A stretch of DNA of 41,534 bases from Oscillospiraceae bacterium (GCA_009780985.1 WQYZ01000015.1:1-41534), one strand, 5' to 3'. Counted from the stretch's first letter, positions 9,263 to 19,084 are shown. The notes: generated by a model not told the origin, from the sequence alone. Program-made: numbers and translations.

Positions 9263-10123
9263 TTACTTCACAAACAAACTTAACAGCAGAAGATTTACTC
9301 CGCCGGCAATGAAAATAACCGCCCAGCTTGTCTGAAGAGCCAATCTCCACTTCACGCGCGCAAACGCGTTGTCTATCACAATTTCCAAAAAGTAAACTAC
9401 AAGACAGAGCGCAATCCCAATCGCCCAGCTGGCGGGCGCAATCCAGATAAAAAACAGATACACAAGCCCGAGAGCAAATACCGTTTCAAACCAATGGCTG
9501 ACTTCCAGCATTGCTAAACATATGCCCGTTAATTCAGTGGTTATGCCTTTTACGATTTCCTGATGCCCGTGATGCGACATACTTAAATCAAACGGCGATT
9601 TTCTGAGTTTTATCGTCAAAACGTACAGCAGTCCAAGAAAAATAAACGGCAGTTTTAAAATCGGCGGGGAAGATAAGGCAAAGGCGTCGGCTGTTTTAAA
9701 AGAACCCACTACCTGATAATATCCGAACGCCATAATCAGAATCATCGGCTCATAGCACATAATCTGAATCAGTTCGCGCTCGGCTCCGACAAAACTGTAC
9801 GGCGAATATGAAGAATACCCGGCTAAAACAAATAAAATGCAAGCCAACGTAAACGCAAAAATGCAAATCAGCAAATCCGCTCCTATGCCGAACAGAATAA
9901 CCGTCAGAATACTGAAACACATCGAAAGCGTAATAAAATATCTTGTTATGGTATTGACTGTAGTAGATACTTTTTGCAGCAACTTGAGCACATCGTAAAA
10001 CGGCTGCAGCAGCGGAGGACCTTTGCGGTTCTGCATTTTAGCTGAAATTATGCGGTCTATACCGCTCAACAGCCCGCCTATTATCGGCGCAAAAATTATT
10101 ATGCCCAAAATTTTAACAATCAA
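9263..10123 (-). CDS. echB: Membrane subunit EchB-like (NuoH family)
   Basis: Hydrophobic; GIDRIISAKMQNRKGPPLLQPFYDVLKLL, YSSYSPYSFVGAERELIQIMCYEP, FDLSMSHHGHQEIVKG. Confidence 0.94.
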   Translation of the reverse strand: MIVKILGIIIFAPIIGGLLSGIDRIISAKMQNRKGPPLLQPFYDVLKLLQKVSTTVNTITRYFITLSMCFSILTVILFGIGADLLICIFAFTLACILFVLAGYSSYSPYSFVGAERELIQIMCYEPMILIMAFGYYQVVGSFKTADAFALSSPPILKLPFIFLGLLYVLTIKLRKSPFDLSMSHHGHQEIVKGITTELTGICLAMLEVSHWFETVFALGLVYLFFIWIAPASWAIGIALCLVVYFLEIVIDNAFARVKWRLALQTSWAVIFIAGGVNLLLLSLFVK

Positions 10124-10155
10124 AACAATAACTGCGGCAGGAGTAATATCCGAAA

Positions 10156-12069
10156 TTATAAGAACGCACCTCCCATAGAAATAAAGAACCCGCCGAGTAT
10201 AATAACGGCACAGCTTACATATCCTATTATCAGAAGTCTGCTTTCTTTCAGGAGAGCGGGCATATACCAGTTGCGGAGTTCAACGTTGCGCACCTGACCC
10301 ATGCTGCCAGTGAAGCTTACGTTGTCTCCGGTGTTTTCGCCGGAAAGATATACCGAAGTCGGTTTTACGCGGTGCTTCGAGTAAATAGGAATCAAAATAA
10401 GCGGGATAATAAACAGCATAAACAGAATAAAAATTATAATTGTCGTGTCCTGCGGGGCAATAGGCGACACAAAATTCACCATTCTCGAACCGTTTATATA
10501 CGGGACGATAAATCCTCCTGAAATAAACGGATAAAGCCCGCAGACAATAACAACCATTGCGGCCAACATATAGAGGCTTATTTTTTCGTCAAACCGCATA
10601 ATATAATCAGTCGTGGAAGACCTGTGCGCGTTTGCAATGAGCTTGCCCATCCATTTTGTCCAGAAAAATAATGTAACCGTACTGCCGAACGCGATAATTA
10701 AAACGACTAATATGTTTCCCGAATCTACAAACGCCTTCATCGCCGCCCATTTGGATATAAGCATGCCGAAAGGAGCTAAGAACATGCCGGCAATGCCGAT
10801 GATAAGAAGCATTGCAAGCGCGGTGGAAATCTGGAACAAACCGTCCATATCCTCCACATTACGGCTGCCGAGCTGATGCTCCGTGGAGCCGACCGTAAGA
10901 AACAGCAGCGATTTTGCGATTGCATGGAATATAATAAGCATAATCGCCGCCCACAGCGAGTCCGAAGTGTTAATACCCGCGCAGGCTACAATAAGCCCTA
11001 AATTCGAAATTGTGGAATAAGCCAGAATTTTCTTTGCGTCGCTCTGTGTGACAGCCAGAACCGCCGTAATGAGAAATGTCACGCCCCCCACCAAAGTGAC
11101 CGCGATTCCCGCAGTGTTGCGCCCGAGCATAGGAGCGAGGCGTATAATTATATATACCCCCGCTTTTACCATTGTGGACGAGTGAAGCAGAGCGGATGTC
11201 GGCGTAGGAGCCACCATAGCCCCCAGCAGCCATTTTGAAAACGGGAGCTGCGCCGCTTTCGTAAATCCCGCGCAACAAATAAGAAATACAGCCGTCATAA
11301 CAAGCGGGGCGCCGGAATCTAAATTGAGCAGACTGTTTAAATCTATAATATTCTCGTAATACGCCAACAAAACGATTCCCACCGTAAAACAAAGTCCGCC
11401 GAATACGTTTATAGTTATGGCTAAAAACGCATTTTTTACCGCTTCCGCCGATTTTGTATAACCGATAAGCAGGAAAGAGCACAGAGATGTGATTTCCCAA
11501 AAAAACAGCATAAACACCAGATCGTTTGAAATCACTATGCCGAACATTGCCGACAGAAACACAAAAAAGACAGTGAAAAACATCGAACGCCTGTCTTTGA
11601 CTTCAGGGTGGTGATGGTGATAATCTTTCATATATTCTATGGCGTATACGCAGATTAAACTGCCGATTATGCCTATAATCGCAATCATAATAAGAGACAA
11701 TTTGTCTATATAAATACTTTCCGCAGTTTCTATGCCGTGACCGAGAGATAATTCGAACCACATGAAAAGACCCGTCTGAAGAACGGATAAGAGTACAACG
11801 AAGTAAGATTTGTGCTTAATCCCCACATAAATGACATAGACCGCTATTAAGACGTCTATTGCCAACATAATATATTTAATAACCGGATAAGAAGATAAAT
11901 CAGCCGTGAAAACGTTTTTGTAATGAAGAACTATACATAACAAAGTCGCGCATATCATTACAACCGCGGCTGAACGGATGATAACGCCGTACGCTTTCTG
12001 CGTTTTTGCAACCAAAGTAAAAACGGCGAAAACCAACGGCAGACCAATTAGAGCTAATACTATTGGCAT
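10156..12069 (-). CDS. echA: Proton-conducting antiporter-like membrane subunit EchA (NuoL family)
   Basis: Long polytopic protein with FFWEITSLCSFLLIGYT, KAAQLPFSKWLLGAMVAPTPTSALLHSSTMVKAGVYII. Confidence 0.94.
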   Translation of the reverse strand: MPIVLALIGLPLVFAVFTLVAKTQKAYGVIIRSAAVVMICATLLCIVLHYKNVFTADLSSYPVIKYIMLAIDVLIAVYVIYVGIKHKSYFVVLLSVLQTGLFMWFELSLGHGIETAESIYIDKLSLIMIAIIGIIGSLICVYAIEYMKDYHHHHPEVKDRRSMFFTVFFVFLSAMFGIVISNDLVFMLFFWEITSLCSFLLIGYTKSAEAVKNAFLAITINVFGGLCFTVGIVLLAYYENIIDLNSLLNLDSGAPLVMTAVFLICCAGFTKAAQLPFSKWLLGAMVAPTPTSALLHSSTMVKAGVYIIIRLAPMLGRNTAGIAVTLVGGVTFLITAVLAVTQSDAKKILAYSTISNLGLIVACAGINTSDSLWAAIMLIIFHAIAKSLLFLTVGSTEHQLGSRNVEDMDGLFQISTALAMLLIIGIAGMFLAPFGMLISKWAAMKAFVDSGNILVVLIIAFGSTVTLFFWTKWMGKLIANAHRSSTTDYIMRFDEKISLYMLAAMVVIVCGLYPFISGGFIVPYINGSRMVNFVSPIAPQDTTIIIFILFMLFIIPLILIPIYSKHRVKPTSVYLSGENTGDNVSFTGSMGQVRNVELRNWYMPALLKESRLLIIGYVSCAVIILGGFFISMGGAFL

Positions 12070-12132
12070 ATTGGCGAAGAAACCCCACTTCCAATTTTAA
12101 TTAATAAAGTTATTATTTAAATTCATATATAA

Positions 12133-12161
12133 ATTATAGCAATTTTTTTTTATTTTGTCAA
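12133..12161 (-). promoter_or_regulatory. Consensus sigma70/sigmaA-type promoter upstream of the ech-hyp operon
   Basis: Reverse strand TTGACA (12161-12156) - 17 nt - TATAAT (12138-12133). Confidence 0.85.
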
Positions 12162-12183
12162 GAATAATACAAAAAATAAATTT

Positions 12184-14082
12184 TTACAGACTCTCCTGCT
12201 CTTGCAAATTTACGTTCTGCGGGAGAATAACAGTGACTGTCGTCCCCGCGCCCAAAACGCTGTCAATCATTATCTCCCCGTTGTGCGCGTTGGCGATTTC
12301 TTTTGCGATAGAAAGCCCCAAACCCGTGCCGCCTGACTCCGCCGAACGGGCTTTTTCGACCCTGTAAAATCTTTCAAATATATGAGGCAAATCCTCTTTG
12401 GGGATTCCTATGCCGTTATCTTTCACAGTAATCTTAACCCCCGAAAGTTCGGGGTTATTATTTTTGCCGTCCTTGAATTTATAACTGCTAACGGCAAATT
12501 CTATTCTACCGTTTCCGTCTTTCGGAGTATATCTCATCGCATTGGAGATTATATTTATCAAAACCTGCTCTATTCGTCCTTTATCGGCATATATTACGGG
12601 TATATCCAACCCGATTTTTACAATAAACCGCTGGCTGTTTTTCTTCGCCTCGCCTTGCATTGATTCCTGTATATTCTTCGCCAGTTCCTCAAGGCTGACG
12701 CGGCTGAACTGCCACATCATTTTTTTAGTGTCAATTCTTGAAACAAGAAGCAGATCGCCTACTATCCGGTTCATTCTGTCGATTTCGCGCAGTATCATGT
12801 TCAGCGCGTTGGTCTTGACGTCTCCCGGGATTCTCTCGTCCAGAATTGTCTCTGTGCCGATCATTATTGTCGATAGGGGGGTTTTCAATTCGTGCGAAAC
12901 GTTCGCAATAAATTCGCGCCGCGATTTCTCCAACGCGTATCTTTGGGTTATATCGTGCATTACGACGATTGTTCCCTCTTCCTGCGGATATTTGTATTTT
13001 CCTATGTTTATGTCAAACACATTGTCTTTATACGTAACATCCCTGAAAATATGCTTATCCGCATCTTCCGTATTTTTATATTTTTCGTATTCCTGTTTTA
13101 ATTTCAGAAGATTTAGAAAATCGTCAAAATTATTATTGTAACCGCAGTCATTTCCAAAAATCTCTTCTCCCTGCGGATTAATCAAAATCAGTTTTTCGGC
13201 GTTATCCGAATTAATCGAGTTAGTTTTATCATTTTCGTTTTCTTTTTCGTCGGAGAAAATCAATACTCCCTCTTTTAAATATAAAATATAAAACCGCAGT
13301 TTTTCTCTCTCGCTTGAAACTTCGTCGAGAGTGCTTTTCAGCTTTTCAGCCATATAATTATAAGTTTCGGCTAACGTGCCAATTTCGTCGTTCGATTCGA
13401 TTTCTATTTTTTCTTTGAAATCGCCTTCGGCTAATTTTGACGCGCTCTTTGTTATGCTCTGAATCGGAGACGTTATCGCATTTGCAAGAACAAAAGACAG
13501 AAGAACCGCGATAATAAGCCCGATTAACAAAGCCTGTATTATGATGCCGAATATCATCCAAGAAAAATTTCTCAGCTGTTCCTGAGTGTCTTTTATATAA
13601 ATTATACATTCAAACTGAGTATTGCCGCCCGTATCCGAATATTTCAGATATACTGCGTAATCCATATAATCCGCGCCGAAAGACTGCTTATTCCCCGTTT
13701 TTTTGTTCATCGCTTCAAGCATATTCGGGGTTTTTATGAGATTTGCGCCGAGCATATCGTTCGAGCCGGCAAGATAGTTCCCGTCCATGTCTAAGATATA
13801 CGCATTTCTGTAACTGTTTATGCCGAGATTGCCGTATTCGGCTTTGAGGCGGTCTCTCAGCGAATCATAGAAATTTCCGCCCGCAGTTCCGCGGTCGCCC
13901 ATCGAGCCGCTCAGTTCTTTCAAAATATCGTCGTTTAACGTTTGGCTCATCGTATTGTTAAAATCATCCGTATAAAACTGAAAAACCCCGATAAGCATTA
14001 TTGTTCCGACGATTACTATTATCAGTATTATAAAAATTACAAATACCAGCACAAGTTTAAAATGCACACTCTTATAAAGCAT
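12184..14082 (-). CDS. Sensor histidine kinase (TM-extracellular-TM-HAMP-PAS-like-HisKA-HATPase)
   Basis: FIANVSHELKTPLSTIM H-box, NAMRYTPKDG N-box, DNGIGIPKEDLPHIFERFYR, GTGLGLSIAKEI; HAMP following second TM. Confidence 0.95.
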   Translation of the reverse strand: MLYKSVHFKLVLVFVIFIILIIVIVGTIMLIGVFQFYTDDFNNTMSQTLNDDILKELSGSMGDRGTAGGNFYDSLRDRLKAEYGNLGINSYRNAYILDMDGNYLAGSNDMLGANLIKTPNMLEAMNKKTGNKQSFGADYMDYAVYLKYSDTGGNTQFECIIYIKDTQEQLRNFSWMIFGIIIQALLIGLIIAVLLSFVLANAITSPIQSITKSASKLAEGDFKEKIEIESNDEIGTLAETYNYMAEKLKSTLDEVSSEREKLRFYILYLKEGVLIFSDEKENENDKTNSINSDNAEKLILINPQGEEIFGNDCGYNNNFDDFLNLLKLKQEYEKYKNTEDADKHIFRDVTYKDNVFDINIGKYKYPQEEGTIVVMHDITQRYALEKSRREFIANVSHELKTPLSTIMIGTETILDERIPGDVKTNALNMILREIDRMNRIVGDLLLVSRIDTKKMMWQFSRVSLEELAKNIQESMQGEAKKNSQRFIVKIGLDIPVIYADKGRIEQVLINIISNAMRYTPKDGNGRIEFAVSSYKFKDGKNNNPELSGVKITVKDNGIGIPKEDLPHIFERFYRVEKARSAESGGTGLGLSIAKEIANAHNGEIMIDSVLGAGTTVTVILPQNVNLQEQESL

Positions 14083-14153
14083 AAACCACTTTTATATCCC
14101 TTTTCTGTTTTTTATATTTTTCATTTTGTGAAGATATAGGGGCGAAATTATAC

Positions 14154-14852
14154 TCATTCCCCTTTGCAAAGATAATATCCCATGCCTTTCTTGTTTTGGA
14201 TAATCTTTGGGTTTGCGGCGTCGTCCTCGATTTTTCCCCGCAGCCTGTTTATCGCCGTATCGACTGTGCGTTCCCCGTAAAAATCATCTTTCCAGACATT
14301 TTTTAAAAGTTCGGCGCGGGAAAAAATCTTTTCGGGGTTTTTCGCAAAAAATAACAGCAAATCATATTCGAGTTTTGAAAGTTCAATAAGCGAGCCGTTC
14401 TTTTCAACCCTGTATTTTTCGTTGTCGATTACAAGCGACTGCACTTTTATTATATTTTCGTTTTTGTCAGACACTGCGGATTCCGTTTCCGAACGTCTTA
14501 TATTCGCTTTGATTCGGGCGAATAGTTCTTTAACGCTCAACGGTTTTGTTATATAATCATCGGCTCCCAATTCAAGTCCAAGAATCTTATCGACTTCTTC
14601 TTCGCGAGCCGTCACTATTATAACAGGGGTAATCACGCCCTCCTGTCTGATTCGCCTGCATATTTCAAACCCGTCTATTTTCGGAAGCATCAAATCAAGA
14701 ACAATTAAATCGTAGGTATTGTGTAACGCTTTATTCAGTCCGTCCTCGCCGTCATACGCCGCGTCGCATTCATATCCTTCTATTTTTGCGTTTTCAGCGA
14801 TTATATAAGACATGGCTTTTTCGTCCTCGACAATAAGCAGTTTTTTTGACAT
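14154..14852 (-). CDS. OmpR/PhoB-family response regulator
   Basis: LLIVEDEKAMS, LIVLDLMLPKIDGFEICRRIR, TAREEE, GADDYITKPLS; winged-helix C-terminus ERTVDTAINRLRGKIE. Confidence 0.95.
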   Translation of the reverse strand: MSKKLLIVEDEKAMSYIIAENAKIEGYECDAAYDGEDGLNKALHNTYDLIVLDLMLPKIDGFEICRRIRQEGVITPVIIVTAREEEVDKILGLELGADDYITKPLSVKELFARIKANIRRSETESAVSDKNENIIKVQSLVIDNEKYRVEKNGSLIELSKLEYDLLLFFAKNPEKIFSRAELLKNVWKDDFYGERTVDTAINRLRGKIEDDAANPKIIQNKKGMGYYLCKGE

Positions 14853-14891
14853 TATATTTACTCCTCTTCAATTTCAATTGATTCCAATCGG

Positions 14892-16823
14892 TTATTTTTC
14901 ATATTTCATAATATCCTCGACATTTGCATTGTTTATATACGGGAATTTTATATAAAATTTAGTTTTTGCCGCCTGTTCAGCTATAATCAGCTTATTCAGG
15001 TAATTATCTCCCGCTGATATGTCAACTGAGATAAGATTTATCTTCTGCCGTTTGAGTAAATCAATCATATTTTTTAAGCTCTCGTTCGGCATGTTAGTTA
15101 TGTCTGATATATCTGTATTTTTTTCGCACAGATAATATCCCTGATTCATCAAATCAGCTCTGTAAGACTTTATAATTTCAGCAGAATTATTATCGTTATC
15201 GCCGAACATACAGAATCTTGTTTTTTGTTTTACGGCAGAATAAATCAGACTGTTTGCCGATTCAAGCTCAGTAATTAAATCGTCAGCAGTAAAATTCATT
15301 TTGCCGCTTTCGAACTTTATGCCTATGTCATTCCCGGAAGCAATTATTTTCCGCAGAATATCGGGATTTTCTATGATTTCGCTGCCGCTCATAAAAAACA
15401 GGGCGCGTATACCGTTTTTTTGCAGGTTATTCAAAACTGCGTCGATTCGTTCTGCTTTATTTAATGAGCCGATACTTTCACTTTCAACTGTGGGTTCAGA
15501 AACCGTTTCGCTTATTTCGCCTGTGATATTTGTTTGAGTCGTTTGGACTATATATTTTGCGATGAGCATATCGAAACTCTTTTCCGCCGACAGTTCGCTT
15601 ATTCTCCCCGCATGATACTGACTGTTATATTGCCAGTTTAATCCGAGGCTGGACGCGGTAAGCTGCGCGGGAATATAAACCGTGCTATGCAGATTATATA
15701 CTTTGCATGTTGCAGCGCCGTCTTGTATATTGGTAGCCAAGTTATCCGATACGCTGAAAGATATATAATCTTTTCCGCTTCCGCTATCTCCTACATATTG
15801 AATAACAAAATTATTAGTATAATCGTCCTGCGACTGCGTTATTATATAATTTATACAGTTACGGGTGAATATATCAATCGGAATATACGCAATCCCGTCT
15901 ATTATCTCTAACGGATATACATTGTTAAGCTGAAACGCTGTGTCGTTGCAAAACAGCGACGGCATATCAGACGAGGTAGTTGCGTTTTTGTCCGGAATTT
16001 CAGCATTATCGGTAGTTTCAGAAGCAGAAGTATCGGAAACACCGTCGTATATCATAATATAGTTTTCTATCTCCCGCGTATTTTCGGGAGTGGTTGTCTG
16101 CGTAGGGAGTTCCGTAGTTGTTTCGGAAGTTACAGAAACTGCGGACGGCGCGGTGGTGATATTACTATTTGGTCTTGTTGTTTTCGGAGGGACAGTCTGT
16201 TTGACCGTCGTCGTCGGGGCGGTCGTTACAGGGGCGGCTGTAGTCGTCGCCGGAAGCGGAAGCGTCGTCTGGACTATATATCTTGAAATAAGCTGCTCGA
16301 AACTCTTTTCCGCCGACGATTCTTTTATTCTGCCTGTACGGTATTGACCGTTATATTCCCAGATTAATCCGAGACTGTCTGCCGTAAGTTGTGCGGGAAT
16401 ATACATTGTCCCGTGTATTTTGTATACTACGCATATTATGGTGCCGTCCTGTAAGTTTTCTGCTTGGCTGTCCTTGGCAACGAAAGATATAAAATTCTTT
16501 CCTCTTCCGTTCTCTCCCACATACTGGAAAGAAAATATATTGGTATACTTATCCTGCGATTGCGTTATTATATAATTTATGCAGGAGCGGGTGAATATTT
16601 CAATCGGGATATATGCAATTCCGTCTCTGAATTCCAACGGATATACGCTGTCAAGCTGAAACGCGCTGTCGTTGCAAAAAATCGACGGCACGCCCGACGA
16701 AATATTCGACAACGTCGAAATCGACGGCGCCGCCGCCGTTGTTATCGCCTTCATCATCAGCACAAACAAGATCGCAAGCATAATCACTGTTACTGCAAAT
16801 TTTAATTTTTTTTCTTTATACAT
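14892..16823 (-). CDS. Secreted/membrane-anchored protein: two stalk-like repeat domains, Thr/Pro-rich linker, C-terminal degenerate polysaccharide deacetylase-like domain
   Basis: N-terminal TM/signal; two ~145-aa repeats; Thr-rich linker; NodB-like segment NLQKNGIRALFFMSGSEIIENPDILRKIIASGNDIG without recognisable catalytic motifs. Confidence 0.65.
   Translation of the reverse strand: MYKEKKLKFAVTVIMLAILFVLMMKAITTAAAPSISTLSNISSGVPSIFCNDSAFQLDSVYPLEFRDGIAYIPIEIFTRSCINYIITQSQDKYTNIFSFQYVGENGRGKNFISFVAKDSQAENLQDGTIICVVYKIHGTMYIPAQLTADSLGLIWEYNGQYRTGRIKESSAEKSFEQLISRYIVQTTLPLPATTTAAPVTTAPTTTVKQTVPPKTTRPNSNITTAPSAVSVTSETTTELPTQTTTPENTREIENYIMIYDGVSDTSASETTDNAEIPDKNATTSSDMPSLFCNDTAFQLNNVYPLEIIDGIAYIPIDIFTRNCINYIITQSQDDYTNNFVIQYVGDSGSGKDYISFSVSDNLATNIQDGAATCKVYNLHSTVYIPAQLTASSLGLNWQYNSQYHAGRISELSAEKSFDMLIAKYIVQTTQTNITGEISETVSEPTVESESIGSLNKAERIDAVLNNLQKNGIRALFFMSGSEIIENPDILRKIIASGNDIGIKFESGKMNFTADDLITELESANSLIYSAVKQKTRFCMFGDNDNNSAEIIKSYRADLMNQGYYLCEKNTDISDITNMPNESLKNMIDLLKRQKINLISVDISAGDNYLNKLIIAEQAAKTKFYIKFPYINNANVEDIMKYEK
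15537..15971 (-). repeat. Intragenic repeat, copy 2 (encodes SDMPSLFCNDTAFQLNNVYPLE...YIVQTT)
   Basis: 435 bp, aligned without net length change to 16263..16697 at 726-bp offset. Confidence 0.85.
16263..16697 (-). repeat. Intragenic repeat, copy 1 (encodes SGVPSIFCNDSAFQLDSVYPLE...YIVQTT)
   Basis: Counterpart of 15537..15971; protein and DNA similarity obvious by eye. Confidence 0.85.
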
Positions 16824-16859
16824 ATATAAAAACCTGAAATATTATGTTTTAATTTTACC

Positions 16860-16886
16860 GTAGGGGCGCGCATTGCGCGCCCCTAC
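16860..16886. repeat. Perfect palindrome GTAGGGGCGCGCA-t-TGCGCGCCCCTAC
   Basis: 13-bp perfect arms, 1-nt centre, abutting the stop codon of the DUF3810-like gene. Confidence 0.9.
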
Positions 16887-18067
16887 TATTTCCCGTATAC
16901 GTCAAGCAGATATGCGACTGCCAAATCAACGACAAGCCCATAGCTTTTTTCGCCCTGCTCCTGCCCCTGCGCTTTCAGATACGTATCGTTTACGGCGGAG
17001 GCGACTTTTGAAATTTTTGTGTTCCTGTATTTGTCAAAAAATATCGAGTACGCAGTCATTTCGTTTTTTATAACGTACGATAAACCGCCCATAAGCTGGT
17101 TATATTTGTCTTTGTCTGCGCTATACAGCGCATTTCCCACATATTCTATCATATTTACAAGCCCGCTGTATCTTATATAATTATCATCGCTGTAAAGGCA
17201 TACGAGAAAAGCCGTGAAATTTGCCTCGTCTTCCCGCGCAATACCCATCAGGTGCGACATTTCGTGCGCAGCGGTGAAAGGCAGGTTATAATCAGGGAAA
17301 TCAATGTTTACGTTGGCTTCCCCTGTGAAAAACGCGTACACGCCGGTTATATGCATTTGCGACATCTCAATAGACGCTACAACCGGTTTTACTTTTGCCT
17401 GTATTCTTTTTAAAAAGTTATTCTTTTCCAAAAGATTTTTATACGATTCGTTGAGTTTTTTATTCAGTTCGCTTAGATTATACGGCATCTGCGTACTTCC
17501 GGTATCCGCGTATATATATTTTATATTATCCGCGGTTTTGTTTGCCTCTCCGATAAGAATTTCCAAAGAGTCCGCCAAGTCGTCCGTGCTTAGAAGACGC
17601 CGCTCAAACTTTATATTTTGATTGGCTAAAGTTTTTTCCATAATTTTATCTATCGAAGTCCTCCCGTAACAAACTCCTAAAGTAAAAGTAAATATAAACA
17701 AAAACCCGCCAAGAAAAGCGATAAATCTGAAAATACCTTTAAAAAATACCGCTGCTCTGCTTTTGTGCCTGACGTAAATAATTTTAAAAATAAAATTTAC
17801 AGCCAGATATAATACCAACGGAACAGACGCATAAAGCATAAACTCCGCAAGCGAAAACGGTAGATAATAAGTCAGATGCGTAAGAACAAATCTTATGCCA
17901 AAAGAGACGGTATTTACGAAAAAGTCTGCGACAGTCTGCGAGGCTATGCTCAGTCTCCACACAACTGCGGAAACTATCCCTATAACAACCAAAACTATAA
18001 CAGGGACAGTGAGTATTTTATTGTCGAAAATATATTTTATAAATTTTTTAATACGGGTCAAAATCAA
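16886..18067 (-). CDS. DUF3810-like membrane protein with putative zinc metallopeptidase motif
   Basis: N-terminal TM helices; FTAAHEMSHLMGIAREDEANFTAFL (HExxH-like, downstream E) pattern. Confidence 0.75.
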   Translation of the reverse strand: MILTRIKKFIKYIFDNKILTVPVIVLVVIGIVSAVVWRLSIASQTVADFFVNTVSFGIRFVLTHLTYYLPFSLAEFMLYASVPLVLYLAVNFIFKIIYVRHKSRAAVFFKGIFRFIAFLGGFLFIFTFTLGVCYGRTSIDKIMEKTLANQNIKFERRLLSTDDLADSLEILIGEANKTADNIKYIYADTGSTQMPYNLSELNKKLNESYKNLLEKNNFLKRIQAKVKPVVASIEMSQMHITGVYAFFTGEANVNIDFPDYNLPFTAAHEMSHLMGIAREDEANFTAFLVCLYSDDNYIRYSGLVNMIEYVGNALYSADKDKYNQLMGGLSYVIKNEMTAYSIFFDKYRNTKISKVASAVNDTYLKAQGQEQGEKSYGLVVDLAVAYLLDVYGK

Positions 18068-18076
18068 TCGCCTTTC

Positions 18077-19084
18077 CTATGCCATATCTATTATATTTTT
18101 TATATCCCCGCAGACTTCGCAGAATATATTGACGCGTTCGCGGAGTATCGGGTGGTCAAATTCAAGAGACGCCGCATGTAACGCGTGACGGGTTATGCCG
18201 TATTTTGGATTTATATTATAGTTATCGCCGCAAAAATATAAATCGTCGCCGACTATCGGAAATCCTATTGTTGAAAAATGCACTCTTATCTGGTGCGTTC
18301 TACCGGTTTTGGGATATATTTCCAAAACGCTTATATCCCCGTTCGATTTCAGAGCTTTAAAATCAGTCTCGGAATAATCGCCGTCAGACGCGCATACGCG
18401 TTTTATTATGCTGTCCTGTCCGCGTTTTATCGGCGCGGTTATTTTCCCAGTTTTGTCTGCAAAATCATATTCAAAAGTCCCGTTTATTTCTGACAATCTA
18501 CTGTTTATATTGCGCAAACCCGTATCTGTCAATTTATTCAAATCGCCTAAAACGACGGCGATATAAGTTTTTTTTATTTCTCCGTGTTTTATCATGCCGT
18601 TTAAACGCGCGGAAGTCATTTTGTCTTTTGCAATCAAGACTATTCCCGAAGTGTTTTTGTCAAGACGGTTGACTGCGCGGAAAAAAGATTTTACGCCCCT
18701 TTGGCTGAAATAAGCCATGACGGCGTTTGCCAAAGTGTCTCCGTGATGATTTATCGACGGGTGCGACGGCATATTATACGGCTTGTTTACGGCAAGAATA
18801 TACTCGTCCTCATACAGTATGTCAACCGACTTTAACAAATCGGGATTTCCTGCGATATGTTCCTGCGAATCACAATCGTCGGTTTCGTTATAATCTTCAT
18901 AGTTAAAACTCAGAATATCGCCGCATGACATCATATATCTGACTGTAACTCTTTTACCGTTTACGGTTATTCCATTTTCCCTGTTTTTTGCGAGAATCAA
19001 CAATTTCCTTGACGGGTTAATCTCGCGCCGTAAGAATTCTTTCACCGTTTTTTTGTTATATTCGGGCTGTATTATAAAATCCAC
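18077..19084 (-). CDS. RluA-family pseudouridine synthase
   Basis: NRLDKNTSGIVLIAKD catalytic motif, KTGRTHQIRVHFSTIGFPIVGDDLY, S4-like N-terminus. Confidence 0.95.
   Translation of the reverse strand: MDFIIQPEYNKKTVKEFLRREINPSRKLLILAKNRENGITVNGKRVTVRYMMSCGDILSFNYEDYNETDDCDSQEHIAGNPDLLKSVDILYEDEYILAVNKPYNMPSHPSINHHGDTLANAVMAYFSQRGVKSFFRAVNRLDKNTSGIVLIAKDKMTSARLNGMIKHGEIKKTYIAVVLGDLNKLTDTGLRNINSRLSEINGTFEYDFADKTGKITAPIKRGQDSIIKRVCASDGDYSETDFKALKSNGDISVLEIYPKTGRTHQIRVHFSTIGFPIVGDDLYFCGDNYNINPKYGITRHALHAASLEFDHPILRERVNIFCEVCGDIKNIIDMA

Noticed and set aside
10970-11500. Minus-strand ORF 176 aa
   Set aside because: Out-of-frame shadow within echA
16090-16347. Plus-strand Val/Gly-rich ORF 85 aa
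   Set aside because: Antisense of the Thr-rich linker of 14892..16823 (Thr codons read as Val/Gly)
14892-16823. Intragenic repeats as CRISPR or tandem satellite
   Set aside because: Only two copies, 435 bp each, protein-coding in one frame; this is a domain duplication
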